Assembly: GCA_035649575.1 (NCBI GenBank)
Contig: DASRJH010000187.1
Span: forward strand, 1-30,895
DNA length: 30,895 bases
DNA from: DASVAL01 sp035649575
GTDB lineage: Bacteria > Planctomycetota > UBA1135 > UBA2386
Reading direction: 5' to 3'
Positions within the stretch are counted from its first letter, which is position 1; every line of letters begins with the position of its first letter. Positions 8,022 to 16,054 of the stretch are shown here, piece after piece. The notes under the pieces are model-generated. The model searched no databases. It was not told where the DNA came from and was given only the letters and a program-made list of their open reading frames with translations. The position numbers and the translations under genes were made by a program.

Positions 8022-8067
8022 GCGGTGCGGGCCGACATGGGCGCGCGCCCGCAGATTCTGCCGAGTT

Positions 8068-8096
8068 GTCCGTTCACCTGCACCAGGTCCACGGAC
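8068..8096 (-). terminator. Imperfect 29-base hairpin after the gene ending at 8106
   Basis: Outer arms GTCCGT/ACGGAC and inner arms ACCTG/CAGGT are separated by a 2x2 mismatch (TC/CC) and closed by a 3-base loop. It lies 10-38 bases past the stop of the N-formylglutamate-amidohydrolase-like gene. There is no T tract, so it may be a 3'-end stabiliser or an attenuator before corA rather than a classical intrinsic terminator. A perfect 12-base palindrome (8039-8050) lies nearby. Confidence 0.4.
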
Positions 8097-8105
8097 GATC
8101 CGCGG

Positions 8106-9053
8106 TCATCGCAGCGCCGCGAGCACGGCAGCCGCGAGCGGCGCGGCCACGCGTTCCACCTTGGCTGGCTCCGGGGTCATCTCCTGGAACGGTGTGAACT
8201 GCGCGAGCAGCAGGTCGCGGCGCACTTCGAGGCAGAGCGTTGCTTTCGCGAAGCGCTCGGCGAACGTGTGGGCGAGCGTGACCGGGTGTAGCGAGTACGT
8301 CGCGTTCTGTTTCACTTCGAAGCCTGCAGCCTCGAGCTCGGCGGTCGCGCGCTGCGCGAGCAATGGCGATGCGAGCAGGCGCCCGTCCGGATCGTGCGTG
8401 ATCAGGTCCACGTCGGCCCGCAGTGGCCACGTCTCGATGCGAGCGGGCGCCCACGCAGCGCGCAGGTTCGCGACGATGTTCTCGTCGACGGGCACGTCGA
8501 CGCTGCGCGGCGCGTAGGTGTGCACGAAGAGACCGAGACCGCCGTTGCCGCACACCCATTCGAACGCGGCGGTCACGACGTCGCGATACGCGAAGTAGCG
8601 CTGCAACAGGAGCTCGCGGTCAGACGGCTCGCGGATCCACGGCGGCAGTCCGGGCGTCATCTCCCCGGGGCGCGACGCGGCCGGGATCGTGTCGCGGTCG
8701 ACGCGCCGATTGCAGTCGACGAAGGTGCGCGGCAGCAGACAGCACACGACGAGTGCAGCGCGCCGCGGCTGTGCCTGCACGATGCGCCGCGCCACCGCGC
8801 GAGCGACTTCGGGAGCGCCGACGTCGGTGTTGACGAAGAAGAACTCGCGCAGGTCGGCCGCGTAGTCGCCGCGCAACTGGCCGCGCAGGTCGTCGAAGTG
8901 CATCGAGCGCGTCGCGCCGTGCGACACCTCGAACAGGACGTCGGGCGGTGCGTCCGGATCCGCGGCCGTGCCGCGCAGAACCTCGACGTCGCAGACCTGC
9001 CGACCCCCGCTGGAGCGAACAACGCCGGCGATCAGGCGGATCGGATCGTTCAT
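8106..9053 (-). CDS. N-formylglutamate amidohydrolase family protein
   Basis: A 315-residue cytoplasmic protein; no signal peptide. Family marks are F-E-V-S-H-G (metal-site histidine; usually SHxG), F-F-F-V-N-T-D-V-G-A (E/NTDxG region) and R-T-F-V-D-C-N-R (the conserved RxxxDxNR). The founding enzyme hydrolyses N-formyl-L-glutamate to formate and glutamate at the end of one histidine-degradation route and belongs to the zinc amidohydrolase/carboxypeptidase-like fold. No other hut gene is nearby, so the physiological substrate is open; many members of this family are misnamed. The ATG at 9053 has no Shine-Dalgarno site. It sits 44 bases downstream of the secreted protein gene and could be co-transcribed. 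Confidence 0.75.
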   Translation of the reverse strand: MNDPIRLIAGVVRSSGGRQVCDVEVLRGTAADPDAPPDVLFEVSHGATRSMHFDDLRGQLRGDYAADLREFFFVNTDVGAPEVARAVARRIVQAQPRRAALVVCCLLPRTFVDCNRRVDRDTIPAASRPGEMTPGLPPWIREPSDRELLLQRYFAYRDVVTAAFEWVCGNGGLGLFVHTYAPRSVDVPVDENIVANLRAAWAPARIETWPLRADVDLITHDPDGRLLASPLLAQRATAELEAAGFEVKQNATYSLHPVTLAHTFAERFAKATLCLEVRRDLLLAQFTPFQEMTPEPAKVERVAAPLAAAVLAALR

Positions 9054-9097
9054 CGTGTATCGGGAATACCGGCGCGCGGGCGCACTGCAAGAGCCGC

Positions 9098-10984
9098 TCA
9101 GCGCGGACGCACGGTGAGCCAATCGGCTCCGGCCTCGAGCGGGAAGTCGGCCGTGCTGCCGCCCTCCCACCGCAGCGCCAGCTGTCGCGTCACGCCGGCG
9201 ATGGGAACGAACGGGATCGCGATCCGCCCCTCGGCATCCGTGCGCAGCAATCGCCACTGCGCTTGCGGCCGGCCTTGGAGGTTCCACAGGATCGTCTGCA
9301 GTGCGTCGCCCGTGCCTTTGGTCCTGCTGCCGCGCAGCTCGAGTTCCGCGTTGGCGATCGCACGGTTGTCGCCGTCGAGCAACTGCACGCGCATCAGCGC
9401 GAGCGGTTCCATCGCGAGCGCCACCTGCTCGTGCTCGCCTGGCTCCAACGCACATTGCGTCGCCGCCCAACCCGCAGCCGAGACGACGACGACGATCCAG
9501 TTGCCAGGCGCGAGATGCAACGCAGCAGCCCCCCGTGTATCGAGCGGGAACCGCACGAGCGAATAGCGGAACAACACGCGGCGTTGATCTGCAGGGGCGA
9601 TGAATGCGACGACGCCGCGCGCCGGTCCCCCACCGGGATCGGTGATCTGAACGTCCAGGCTCGAGCCCACCATCACTGACGTGGCGCGGCCATCGCCGGC
9701 GTTCACCTCGAACGGCAGTGCGCGACCGGGCATCGCCGGAAACAGCGGCACCACGCGCGGCTTGTCGGCCGGCGGCACGACGGTGAGCCGGCAGGAATCC
9801 AGTTCCGCCGGCACGTCGTCGAATACGAACTTCCCCTGCTCGTCGACCGTCGTCACGAAGGCACGCGAGTCGTGCACGAAGCCCCCGCCCACCATGAGCA
9901 TCTTGCAGACCGCCGACAGGTGTGCCACCGTGCCCGCGGGCATCGGCTCCCAACGCCCCGAAAGCGGTTCCCCGCGCTTGCACGTGAAGACCAGCTCGTT
10001 GCCCGGCACCTTGTCGACCTTGTGGTCGTCCATACAGAGCTGGCGCATGTAGACCCCGCCGGACACCTGTGGTCTCGAGGCTGCGCCCGCGAACAGAACC
10101 AGGTCGCCGTGGTTCTGCTCCTGCAGCGGATCCGCCGGATAGGGAACCTGCACGACGGCGCGACCATCGGCGTCGGTCTTCGCCAGTTCGCGAAAGCGGT
10201 CCTCGACGACGCCGTTGCCGAGACCATCGGTGCGCCACGGCAGCAACCGGTGGACGCGGTGTCTCACTCGAGCGCCTGCGAGCGGCGCGCCGTTCTCGTC
10301 GACGACTCGCACGGCCAGCGACTGCGGCGCAGGAATCGCGACGACTTTCTCGTCGGCGGGAGTAGTCCAGAGCGGCTGTCCATCGCGGCAACGCACTTCG
10401 ATCACGCTTCGGTGCGCTGCATTGTCTTCGAAGGCATCGGGGCCCGGTGGCACGCTGAGGGCTCCGTCCTCGAGCACGAGTGCGGTCTCGGTCCCTTGCG
10501 TCGCCGTGACCAGGAAGTAATCGAACGGACCCAGCGAGTCCCATGCGTCGGCGCCCTCGACCCGCAGGCGCCGCGGCTTGTAACGCTGCGTGCAGCGCAG
10601 TTCGAGCAAGGCCCCGGCGCCGAAGTACCCGAGGACCGGCGAGAGCATCCCGCGTCCCGCGTCGTCGCCCGGCCCCACGGCCCACGCGACGTAGCAGAGG
10701 CCTTCCTGCAACCTCGCCATCACGCGACCGCGAGCATCACTCGCGACCTGCAACTCGTCGCGCGGACCCGCGGCGGCGCCCAGATGCGGGATGTTGCCGA
10801 TGAACGTCACCACGGCATTCGCGATCGGCTCACCGCCGGCCGACAGGACGCGCACGAACGTCGGCTGCCGCCCGACTTCGCCAGCCGACCCAGCCGCCTG
10901 CGACCGCAAGCCGACGAGGACGCCGGCCAGCACGGCGGACAACGCCCAAGATCGATGCGGCAGGGATCGAAACGACAACGCCAT
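9098..10984 (-). CDS. Large secreted multi-module Ig-like/carboxypeptidase-regulatory protein
   Basis: A 628-residue exported protein. The ATG at 10984 gives a signal peptide (basic start, W-A-L-S-A-V-L-A-G-V-L-V-G-L, cleavage near S-Q-A-A). The mature part is a run of beta-sandwich modules, each with a G-x-P-L/I-A-x-A motif and T-D-A-x-G (N-G-A-P-L-A-G-A-R-V; L-A-K-T-D-A-D-G-R; L-L-R-T-D-A-E-G-R). No catalytic domain is seen. It shares architecture and recurrent wording with the protein at 188-1993 and is probably a distant paralogue; that one sits in a sigma-factor operon, this one does not. It diverges from the lipoprotein at 11064 across a 79-base gap. Surface or adhesion roles are guesses. 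Confidence 0.8.
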   Translation of the reverse strand: MALSFRSLPHRSWALSAVLAGVLVGLRSQAAGSAGEVGRQPTFVRVLSAGGEPIANAVVTFIGNIPHLGAAAGPRDELQVASDARGRVMARLQEGLCYVAWAVGPGDDAGRGMLSPVLGYFGAGALLELRCTQRYKPRRLRVEGADAWDSLGPFDYFLVTATQGTETALVLEDGALSVPPGPDAFEDNAAHRSVIEVRCRDGQPLWTTPADEKVVAIPAPQSLAVRVVDENGAPLAGARVRHRVHRLLPWRTDGLGNGVVEDRFRELAKTDADGRAVVQVPYPADPLQEQNHGDLVLFAGAASRPQVSGGVYMRQLCMDDHKVDKVPGNELVFTCKRGEPLSGRWEPMPAGTVAHLSAVCKMLMVGGGFVHDSRAFVTTVDEQGKFVFDDVPAELDSCRLTVVPPADKPRVVPLFPAMPGRALPFEVNAGDGRATSVMVGSSLDVQITDPGGGPARGVVAFIAPADQRRVLFRYSLVRFPLDTRGAAALHLAPGNWIVVVVSAAGWAATQCALEPGEHEQVALAMEPLALMRVQLLDGDNRAIANAELELRGSRTKGTGDALQTILWNLQGRPQAQWRLLRTDAEGRIAIPFVPIAGVTRQLALRWEGGSTADFPLEAGADWLTVRPR

Positions 10985-11063
10985 GCCATGAGTATGCCGG
11001 CCCCGCGTGCTGGCCTGCCAGACAGACTCCAGTCCCGGTCTGCGACATGACGATCTCCTGCGC

Positions 11064-11531
11064 ATGCGATGGTTTCTCGCCGCGCTGGCAATGGTCGTTC
11101 CCGGTTGCGCGAACGATGGCGATCACGCCGAGGCCGTGGCCGCCTTCGCGCGGTTCCAGGCCGCCTTGCAGCGTCATGACGCCGAGGGTTGCCGCGAGGT
11201 GATCACGACGGAATCAGCGGCGGCCCTCGGCGAAATGCCGTGGGACCGCATCAGCAAGCGGCAGCCGCTCGAGGTGCTGTCGGCGACGAGCGAGCAGGGC
11301 CAGTTCGATGTGCGGCTGCGCGTCGCGGATCCGAACGAGGGCGGCCGCGTCTCCGAGTTCGTCGTCGTGCGCGAATGGGGGCGCTACGTGGTCGATCTCG
11401 TCGCGACGGCCGGGCTGCACACCGAAGTCGTCGAGGGCGCAGCCTCGCGCGAGGAGCTCGCGCCGCGTGCCTTGACGCCGGCCGACTGCGATCGCATCCG
11501 CCGCTACCAACTCGCGCAGCCAAAGCGCTGA
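11064..11531 (+). CDS. Small lipoprotein of unknown function
   Basis: 155 residues. The ATG at 11064 is preferred over the longer reading from 11007 because it places a lipoprotein signal at the N-terminus: M-R-W-F-L-A-A-L-A-M-V-V-P-G-C, with lipobox V-P-G-C and Cys15 as the lipidated residue. The mature domain (A-V-A-A-F-A-R-F-Q-A-A-L-Q-R-H-D, then E-V-L-S-A-T, V-V-R-E-W-G-R-Y-V-V-D-L) resembles the cystatin/NTF2-like alpha-beta folds found in many short lipoproteins, where a helix with a conserved small residue packs on a sheet; I do not claim a named family. It ends 57 bases before trxB on the same strand. Confidence 0.7.
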   Translation: MRWFLAALAMVVPGCANDGDHAEAVAAFARFQAALQRHDAEGCREVITTESAAALGEMPWDRISKRQPLEVLSATSEQGQFDVRLRVADPNEGGRVSEFVVVREWGRYVVDLVATAGLHTEVVEGAASREELAPRALTPADCDRIRRYQLAQPKR

Positions 11532-11562
11532 GGTTCGGCCGGGAACTGCTTCGGCGGGGCTC

Positions 11563-11575
11563 GTAGCATCGCTAC
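11563..11575 (+). promoter_or_regulatory. Short inverted repeat with TAGCAT (-10-like) ahead of trxB
   Basis: GTAGC-ATC-GCTAC is a perfect 5-bp inverted repeat with a 3-base spacer, 14-26 bases before the trxB ATG, and includes the hexamer TAGCAT (11564-11569). No convincing -35 is found 16-18 bases upstream. It could be a near-leaderless promoter, an operator, or the 3' hairpin of the lipoprotein gene. Confidence 0.25.
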
Positions 11576-11588
11576 CCTCGCCCACCCC

Positions 11589-12530
11589 ATGACCGCCGCA
11601 CACAAGACGCTCATCCTCGGCTCCGGCCCCGCTGGTTACACCGCCGCGATCTACGCCGCGCGCGCCAATCTCACGCCCATCCTGCTCACGGGCAAGCAGC
11701 CCGGCGGACAGCTCACGATCACGACCGACGTCGAGAACTACCCGGGCTTCCCGAAGGGCATCATGGGGCCCGAGATGATGGAGATGTTCCGGGAACAGGC
11801 CGCGCGCTTCGGCACCGTGATCCACGACGAAGTCGGCACGGCGGTCGACCTCAGAAAGCGCCCGTTCACGGTGACGACCGAGAACGGCAAGGTCTTCGAG
11901 ACGGAGACGCTGATCGTCTCGACCGGGGCGAGCGCGATCTACCTGGAGCTGCCGAACGAGAAGCTGCTGCAGGGCCGCGGCGTCTCGGCGTGTGCGACGT
12001 GCGACGGGTTCTTCTTCAAGAACAAGGACGTCTACGTCGTCGGCGGTGGCGACTCGGCCTGCGAAGAAGCGAATTTCCTGACCAAATACGCGAGCAAGGT
12101 CCACATGGTCGTGCGCCGCGACGCGCTGCGCGCTTCGAAGATCATGCAGAAGCGCGCGATCGAGAACCCCAAGATCGAGGTCCTCTGGGAGCAGAACGTC
12201 ACCGACGTCTTCGACGTGAAGAAGGGCAAGGTCACGGGACTCGAGCTCACGCACAGCAAGACCGGCGCGAAGAAGCAAGTCGCCGCGGACGGGCTCTTCC
12301 TCGCGGTCGGCCACACGCCGAACACGCAGCTGTTCCGCGGCGTGTTGAAGATGGACCAGAAGGGTTACATCGAGACCGTGCCGGGCAAGACGGCGACCAA
12401 CGTGCCCGGCGTCTTCGCGGCCGGGGACTGCCAGGACAGCTACTACCGGCAAGCCGTGACGGCGGCGGGCTCTGGCTGCATGGCCGCGATCGAAGTCGAG
12501 CGCTGGCTCGAAGCGCAACACGACCGGTGA
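11589..12530 (+). CDS. trxB: Thioredoxin reductase
   Basis: A 313-residue flavoprotein, normal length. FAD-binding G-S-G-P-A-G at 11-16, the redox-active C-A-T-C (135-138) followed by D-G, NADPH-binding G-G-G-D-S-A (152-157) with R-R-D (176-178) favouring NADPH, and the C-terminal FAD motif G-V-F-A-A-G-D-C. It transfers electrons from NADPH to thioredoxin in the cytoplasm. The CxxC is ordinary, with no selenocysteine. There is no Shine-Dalgarno site; the leader before the ATG is pyrimidine-rich. It converges on the toroid gene with a 19-base gap. It could supply reductant, directly or through thioredoxin, to redox proteins such as the one at 1993-3216, but nothing in the sequence links them. 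Confidence 0.97.
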   Translation: MTAAHKTLILGSGPAGYTAAIYAARANLTPILLTGKQPGGQLTITTDVENYPGFPKGIMGPEMMEMFREQAARFGTVIHDEVGTAVDLRKRPFTVTTENGKVFETETLIVSTGASAIYLELPNEKLLQGRGVSACATCDGFFFKNKDVYVVGGGDSACEEANFLTKYASKVHMVVRRDALRASKIMQKRAIENPKIEVLWEQNVTDVFDVKKGKVTGLELTHSKTGAKKQVAADGLFLAVGHTPNTQLFRGVLKMDQKGYIETVPGKTATNVPGVFAAGDCQDSYYRQAVTAAGSGCMAAIEVERWLEAQHDR

Positions 12531-12549
12531 ACCGACTCGCGCGGAGCCA

Positions 12550-14382
12550 TCAGCGCCCCGTGCCCGTGACCGGTGCGACGACCGTCGACTTGGCCAGGAA
12601 CAACACGGCGAAGCACGTCGCGTCGAGTAACAGCGCGCTCGGATGCTCCGCCCGGAACGAGCCGTTGCCCTGCTGCTGCGACAAGAGCTGCAGCCCGCCT
12701 TCGTAATACCAGTCGCGATCGTGCAACCGCGTGATCGTGGCCAGCTCGCACGATCGCTCGAGCCCATAGAGCCAGTAATACCAGTGGTGATCGGCGCGCT
12801 CGGCGAACCCGGGGTTCGCGCGCACCGTGAACTCCGAGGCGAGCCATGCGAACCCGTCGCGCACCGCGTCTTCGATCTGCGAGTCGAGCGCACGATCGGC
12901 GCCGCCCTGGGCCGACATGCCGGCTCGCGCGAGCAGCAGACCGCTGATGCCGGCACTCGTCATCGAACCGAACGGCGGCTCGTTCGGTTGTTCGTAGGCG
13001 AAGCCGCGCACCTTCGCATTCTGTGCCGGCCCGCCCGGCAGCTGGTCCGTTCCCGCGACCTCGCGCAACTGCGCATAGGTCGCTAGGCGCAACGCGAGGC
13101 GGCCGCTCGCTGGCCCCTGCACCGCGAGCAGCTGGCGCGCAGCCGCCGCGAACACGCCGGCCGGCAGCTCGATGCCGCACGTCTGCGCCGACCACAGACC
13201 GAGCAGGCCGTATTGCTGCAGCGAGGTGTCGTAGCGCGGACCCGCCGTGTAGTTGAAGCGCAGCACCTGGGTCGGGTCGGTGCGCGGATCGATGTTCACG
13301 AGCAGCTGCTTGACCCACTTCTGCGCGACCTTGTGGTCGCGTTCGTCGAGCTTGCGCGGCAACGGCGCCGCCAACAGGCCGGCGCGGATCCGTTCGGCCT
13401 CGCCGGGCGGTGCATGACGCGACGCCATCGCCATCAGTGCCGCGGCCAGCGAGTAGCTGTCCTCGATGTTCCGTCGCCGCAGCTCGTCGAAACCGCGCAC
13501 GAGCACGGGGTCGGAAGCGGGGCAGAGTCCGTGGACCATCGTGAGCAGGCCCAGCGCGAGCCGGCCGCTGCCGTAGTTGCGTTCGTCGCCGCCGCTGTCG
13601 ACGAGGAACGACTTCTTCTCGTCGATCGCTTCCCTCACGAAGGCCGTGCCCGCCGCGATCGCAGCCATCACGCGCTCGCGGAAGTCGGCGTCCTGGTTCT
13701 CGTGCACGGCGACGAAGTCCCAGCGGTCGCTCATCACGAACCGGCGACAGACCTTGTCGCCTTCGTCGACGACGAGGTCGAGGCTGGCCTTCCAGCTCCG
13801 GACGAGCCCCTTCTGCGCGTCGATGCGCCGCTCGAGCGTGAGGCTGCCGTCCGCATCGCGCAGACAGAACGGGCGCAGACGCTCGATCGTGCCGGGCAGC
13901 TCACCCGCGATCGCCGCGGGTGGCCGCGCGGACAGCGAAGCGCGCAGGGTCTGGCTGCCATCGGGTCCGAGCACGCTCCAACTGCCGGTCACCGTCACGT
14001 CGCCGAACGGCACGACGCGCGCGAACCTGCTCCTCACGCTGCCGCGGCTGCCGAGGTCGAAGGCCACCGCGCGCAGCACATCGCGCAGGTCCCGCACGGG
14101 GTCGCCGAGCGCTCGTTGGTCGGGCCGCAGCTCGCTCTGGCACAACCACGGTGCCGGCGCGAGTCGATGCAGATACCGGTCCGGCACCTTGCCCACGGCC
14201 GGCAGCGCTCGCGCCGCGGCCGGACTGCGCGCGGCCTCGCTGGCACTTGCCTTCCATTCGCGGCGGAACTCCGCCGCACCGAGTTGCGGCAGACGCCATT
14301 GCAGTTCCTGGGCGCGGAGCGGCACCAGGTGACAACCGCACAACCACATCCAGCCACACAGCCTCGTCCGCAGTGTTCGCAT
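12550..14382 (-). CDS. Secreted alpha/alpha-toroid (prenyltransferase/squalene-cyclase-repeat-like) protein
   Basis: About 610 residues. The N-terminus M-R-T-L-R-T-R-L-C-G-W-M-W-L-C-G-C is followed by a hydrophobic stretch ending L-R-A-Q, an export signal; an ATG at 14388 adds two residues. The C-terminal half is a chain of paired helices with toroid-type features: R-Y-D-T-S-L-Q-Q-Y-G-L-L-G-L-W-S-A, S-M-T-S-A-G-I-S-G-L-L-L-A-R-A, D-G-F-A-W-L, W-Y-Y-W-L-Y-G-L-E-R, and Q-Q-Q-G-N-G-S-F-R (QxxGxW-like repeats). Such secreted proteins are frequent in Planctomycetota and are not known to be terpene cyclases; I see no DXDD catalytic motif. The start codons lie inside a perfect inverted repeat. It is divergent from the DUF1579 gene and convergent with trxB. 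Confidence 0.75.
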   Translation of the reverse strand: MRTLRTRLCGWMWLCGCHLVPLRAQELQWRLPQLGAAEFRREWKASASEAARSPAAARALPAVGKVPDRYLHRLAPAPWLCQSELRPDQRALGDPVRDLRDVLRAVAFDLGSRGSVRSRFARVVPFGDVTVTGSWSVLGPDGSQTLRASLSARPPAAIAGELPGTIERLRPFCLRDADGSLTLERRIDAQKGLVRSWKASLDLVVDEGDKVCRRFVMSDRWDFVAVHENQDADFRERVMAAIAAGTAFVREAIDEKKSFLVDSGGDERNYGSGRLALGLLTMVHGLCPASDPVLVRGFDELRRRNIEDSYSLAAALMAMASRHAPPGEAERIRAGLLAAPLPRKLDERDHKVAQKWVKQLLVNIDPRTDPTQVLRFNYTAGPRYDTSLQQYGLLGLWSAQTCGIELPAGVFAAAARQLLAVQGPASGRLALRLATYAQLREVAGTDQLPGGPAQNAKVRGFAYEQPNEPPFGSMTSAGISGLLLARAGMSAQGGADRALDSQIEDAVRDGFAWLASEFTVRANPGFAERADHHWYYWLYGLERSCELATITRLHDRDWYYEGGLQLLSQQQGNGSFRAEHPSALLLDATCFAVLFLAKSTVVAPVTGTGR

Positions 14383-14407
14383 TGCCATGTCGCGAAGTGG
14401 CAATGCG
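14378..14407. repeat. Perfect 10-bp inverted repeat over a start codon
   Basis: CGCATTGCCA (14378-14387) and TGGCAATGCG (14398-14407) are exact reverse complements around a 10-base spacer that itself contains the palindrome TCGCGA. Both possible ATGs of the toroid gene (14388 and 14382) fall at the arm/loop edge or in the arm. It may be an operator dyad or an mRNA hairpin hiding the start. Confidence 0.6.
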
Positions 14408-14487
14408 GGGGCAAGCCGGCCGCAGAATTCGGCGCGACTTCGCGGCCGCGGTAGACTCTCCGTCCCAATCGAAACCAAGAGGAAACC

Positions 14488-14952
14488 ATGGAGATGCCAA
14501 AGCCGACTGCGGATCACAAGAAGCTCGAGAAACTCGCCGGGATCTGGCAAGGAACGGAGACCGTTTACCCCTCACAGTGGGATCCAAAAGGCGGCAAAGC
14601 CGACGGCACGACCCGTTCGCGCATAGCACTCACCGGCTTCGCGATCATCAGCGACTACGAGCAGACGCGCGGCGGCCAGCGAACCTACGAAGGCCACGGC
14701 GTCTACACGTGGGATGCGCGCGCCAACCAGGTCGTGCTGCACTGGTACGATGCCATGGGGCAAGGCTGCGAGGAGTTCCGCGGCACGTGGAAGGGCGACG
14801 TGCTGCCGCTCGCCAGCAAGACCCCGATGGGTCACGCGCGGATCACCTACGACCTGTCCAAACCAGGCGTCATGGGCTCCCTGATGGAGATGTCCCAGGA
14901 CGGCGCCAAGTGGACGAAGGTCTTCGACGGCAGCTACAAGCGAAAGGACTGA
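14488..14952 (+). CDS. DUF1579 family protein
   Basis: 154 residues, cytoplasmic, no signal. The start A-D-H-K-K-L-E-K-L-A-G-I-W-Q-G-T-E-T matches the DUF1579 pattern (H-x-x-L-x-x-L-x-G-x-W-x-G), followed by a predicted lipocalin-like beta-barrel: G-F-A-I-I-S-D-Y-E-Q, Y-E-G-H-G-V-Y-T-W-D, W-Y-D-A-M-G. Families with this pattern are small barrels of unknown ligand. AGAGGAAA just before the ATG is one of the few clear Shine-Dalgarno sites in the window. A TAGACT hexamer (14452-14457) is a possible -10 with no clear -35. It shares its upstream region with the divergent toroid gene and its inverted repeat. Confidence 0.85.
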   Translation: MEMPKPTADHKKLEKLAGIWQGTETVYPSQWDPKGGKADGTTRSRIALTGFAIISDYEQTRGGQRTYEGHGVYTWDARANQVVLHWYDAMGQGCEEFRGTWKGDVLPLASKTPMGHARITYDLSKPGVMGSLMEMSQDGAKWTKVFDGSYKRKD

Positions 14953-14965
14953 GCCCCATCGGGGC
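14953..14965 (+). terminator. Short GC hairpin immediately after the DUF1579 stop
   Basis: GCCCC-ATC-GGGGC begins at the base after the TGA; 5-bp stem, 3-base loop, followed by AGAATG with no T run. It is a weak terminator or 3'-end hairpin. Confidence 0.35.
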
Positions 14966-15009
14966 AGAATGCCGTTACCGCCAGCGGGCAGGCTGCTATC
15001 CGCAAAGTC

Positions 15010-16041
15010 ATGAGACTTTGCTCCTGGTTGCTGTTCGGCCTCTGCGTGGCCTGCAACGGATCCCGGTCCGGGAGCGGCCCGCCGATCCTCGCCTCGGTCG
15101 CGATCGGTCCCGAAGGTGGCGTCATCACCGTCGACACAGGTGTGCAGGCCGGGCTGCGCCTCACCATTCCCGCGGGTGCGCTCATCGAGCCGGAGCTGGT
15201 CCGCATCCGCGATCTGACGCCGCTCCCGACGCCCGGCATGTACAACCTGAGCATCCTGCCGCCGCCGGGACAGCCGTTCCTCATCGAGCCGTCCGGACTG
15301 CATCTCGAACAACTGGCGACGCTGCGCGTGCCGTATCGCACCATGTTCGTGTTCGAGACCGGCCCCGGCAACGTGCGGCTGCGCCAGGTCCGCAACGACA
15401 TCACGATCGACTTCGAGCCGACCGCCATCGACGTGGGCAACGGCTACCTCGAGTTGCCGATCCGCCACTTCGCGCGGTACCAGGTCGTCCAGGGACTGCG
15501 GGTCCAGCTCGCGAGCTACTGGCCGGTGACCGGAACCGCCGTGGCACTCGCGGACGGCTTCACGTTCGCCGTCGAGGAGGTACCCGGGGAGTCGCCGTTT
15601 GCGACCCCGACGGCGCGGAGGTGGCGCATCGCCGGTCCCCAGGACACCGACCTGCTCTACTTCGACGACGAACAGCTGCGCGGGCGCGAATCGCTGACCG
15701 CCGATTGGCGTGAGATCTGGAACGAATCGTACCCGGTGTGGACGCACCTGCCCGTGGCCACCTCGGTCGGGGCGTTGACGACGACGACAGCCGTGCATCA
15801 CCCCATGAGCGGACTTCCGATCGGCGGGCAGATGACCGTGTCGGGCTCGTGGAACTGGACCGGGCCGCGTTCGGTCGGCGAACGGCTGCTGCTCGACGTC
15901 GTGCTGCTGCGCGTGAACCTCGCGTGGAACCGCTGGGATCTCGGCGTCGGCCAGCGCCAGTACTCGTTCTGGTTCGCGCCCGGCGTCGGGCTGATCGCGT
16001 TCGGGCAGGACGGCGTCGTGCACGGCCGGCTCACGCTCTGA
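15010..16041 (+). CDS. Lipoprotein with ZU5-like N-terminal domain
   Basis: 343 residues. M-R-L-C-S-W-L-L-F-G-L-C-V-A-C is a lipoprotein signal with Cys15 as the likely lipidated residue, followed by a Ser/Gly-rich tether. Residues about 28-115 match the ZU5-type beta domain (I-G-P-E-G-G-V-I-T-V, then L-T-I-P-A-G-A-L, then V-R-I-R-D-L). In bacteria this domain is found in surface lipoproteins with adhesive or structural modules. The remainder is beta-rich with W-N-W-T and R-W-R-I segments and no known domain. It follows the DUF1579 gene by 57 bases, separated by a small hairpin, and ends 13 bases from the convergent kinase gene. Confidence 0.75.
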   Translation: MRLCSWLLFGLCVACNGSRSGSGPPILASVAIGPEGGVITVDTGVQAGLRLTIPAGALIEPELVRIRDLTPLPTPGMYNLSILPPPGQPFLIEPSGLHLEQLATLRVPYRTMFVFETGPGNVRLRQVRNDITIDFEPTAIDVGNGYLELPIRHFARYQVVQGLRVQLASYWPVTGTAVALADGFTFAVEEVPGESPFATPTARRWRIAGPQDTDLLYFDDEQLRGRESLTADWREIWNESYPVWTHLPVATSVGALTTTTAVHHPMSGLPIGGQMTVSGSWNWTGPRSVGERLLLDVVLLRVNLAWNRWDLGVGQRQYSFWFAPGVGLIAFGQDGVVHGRLTL

Positions 16042-16054
16042 CGGGCATGGTTCG

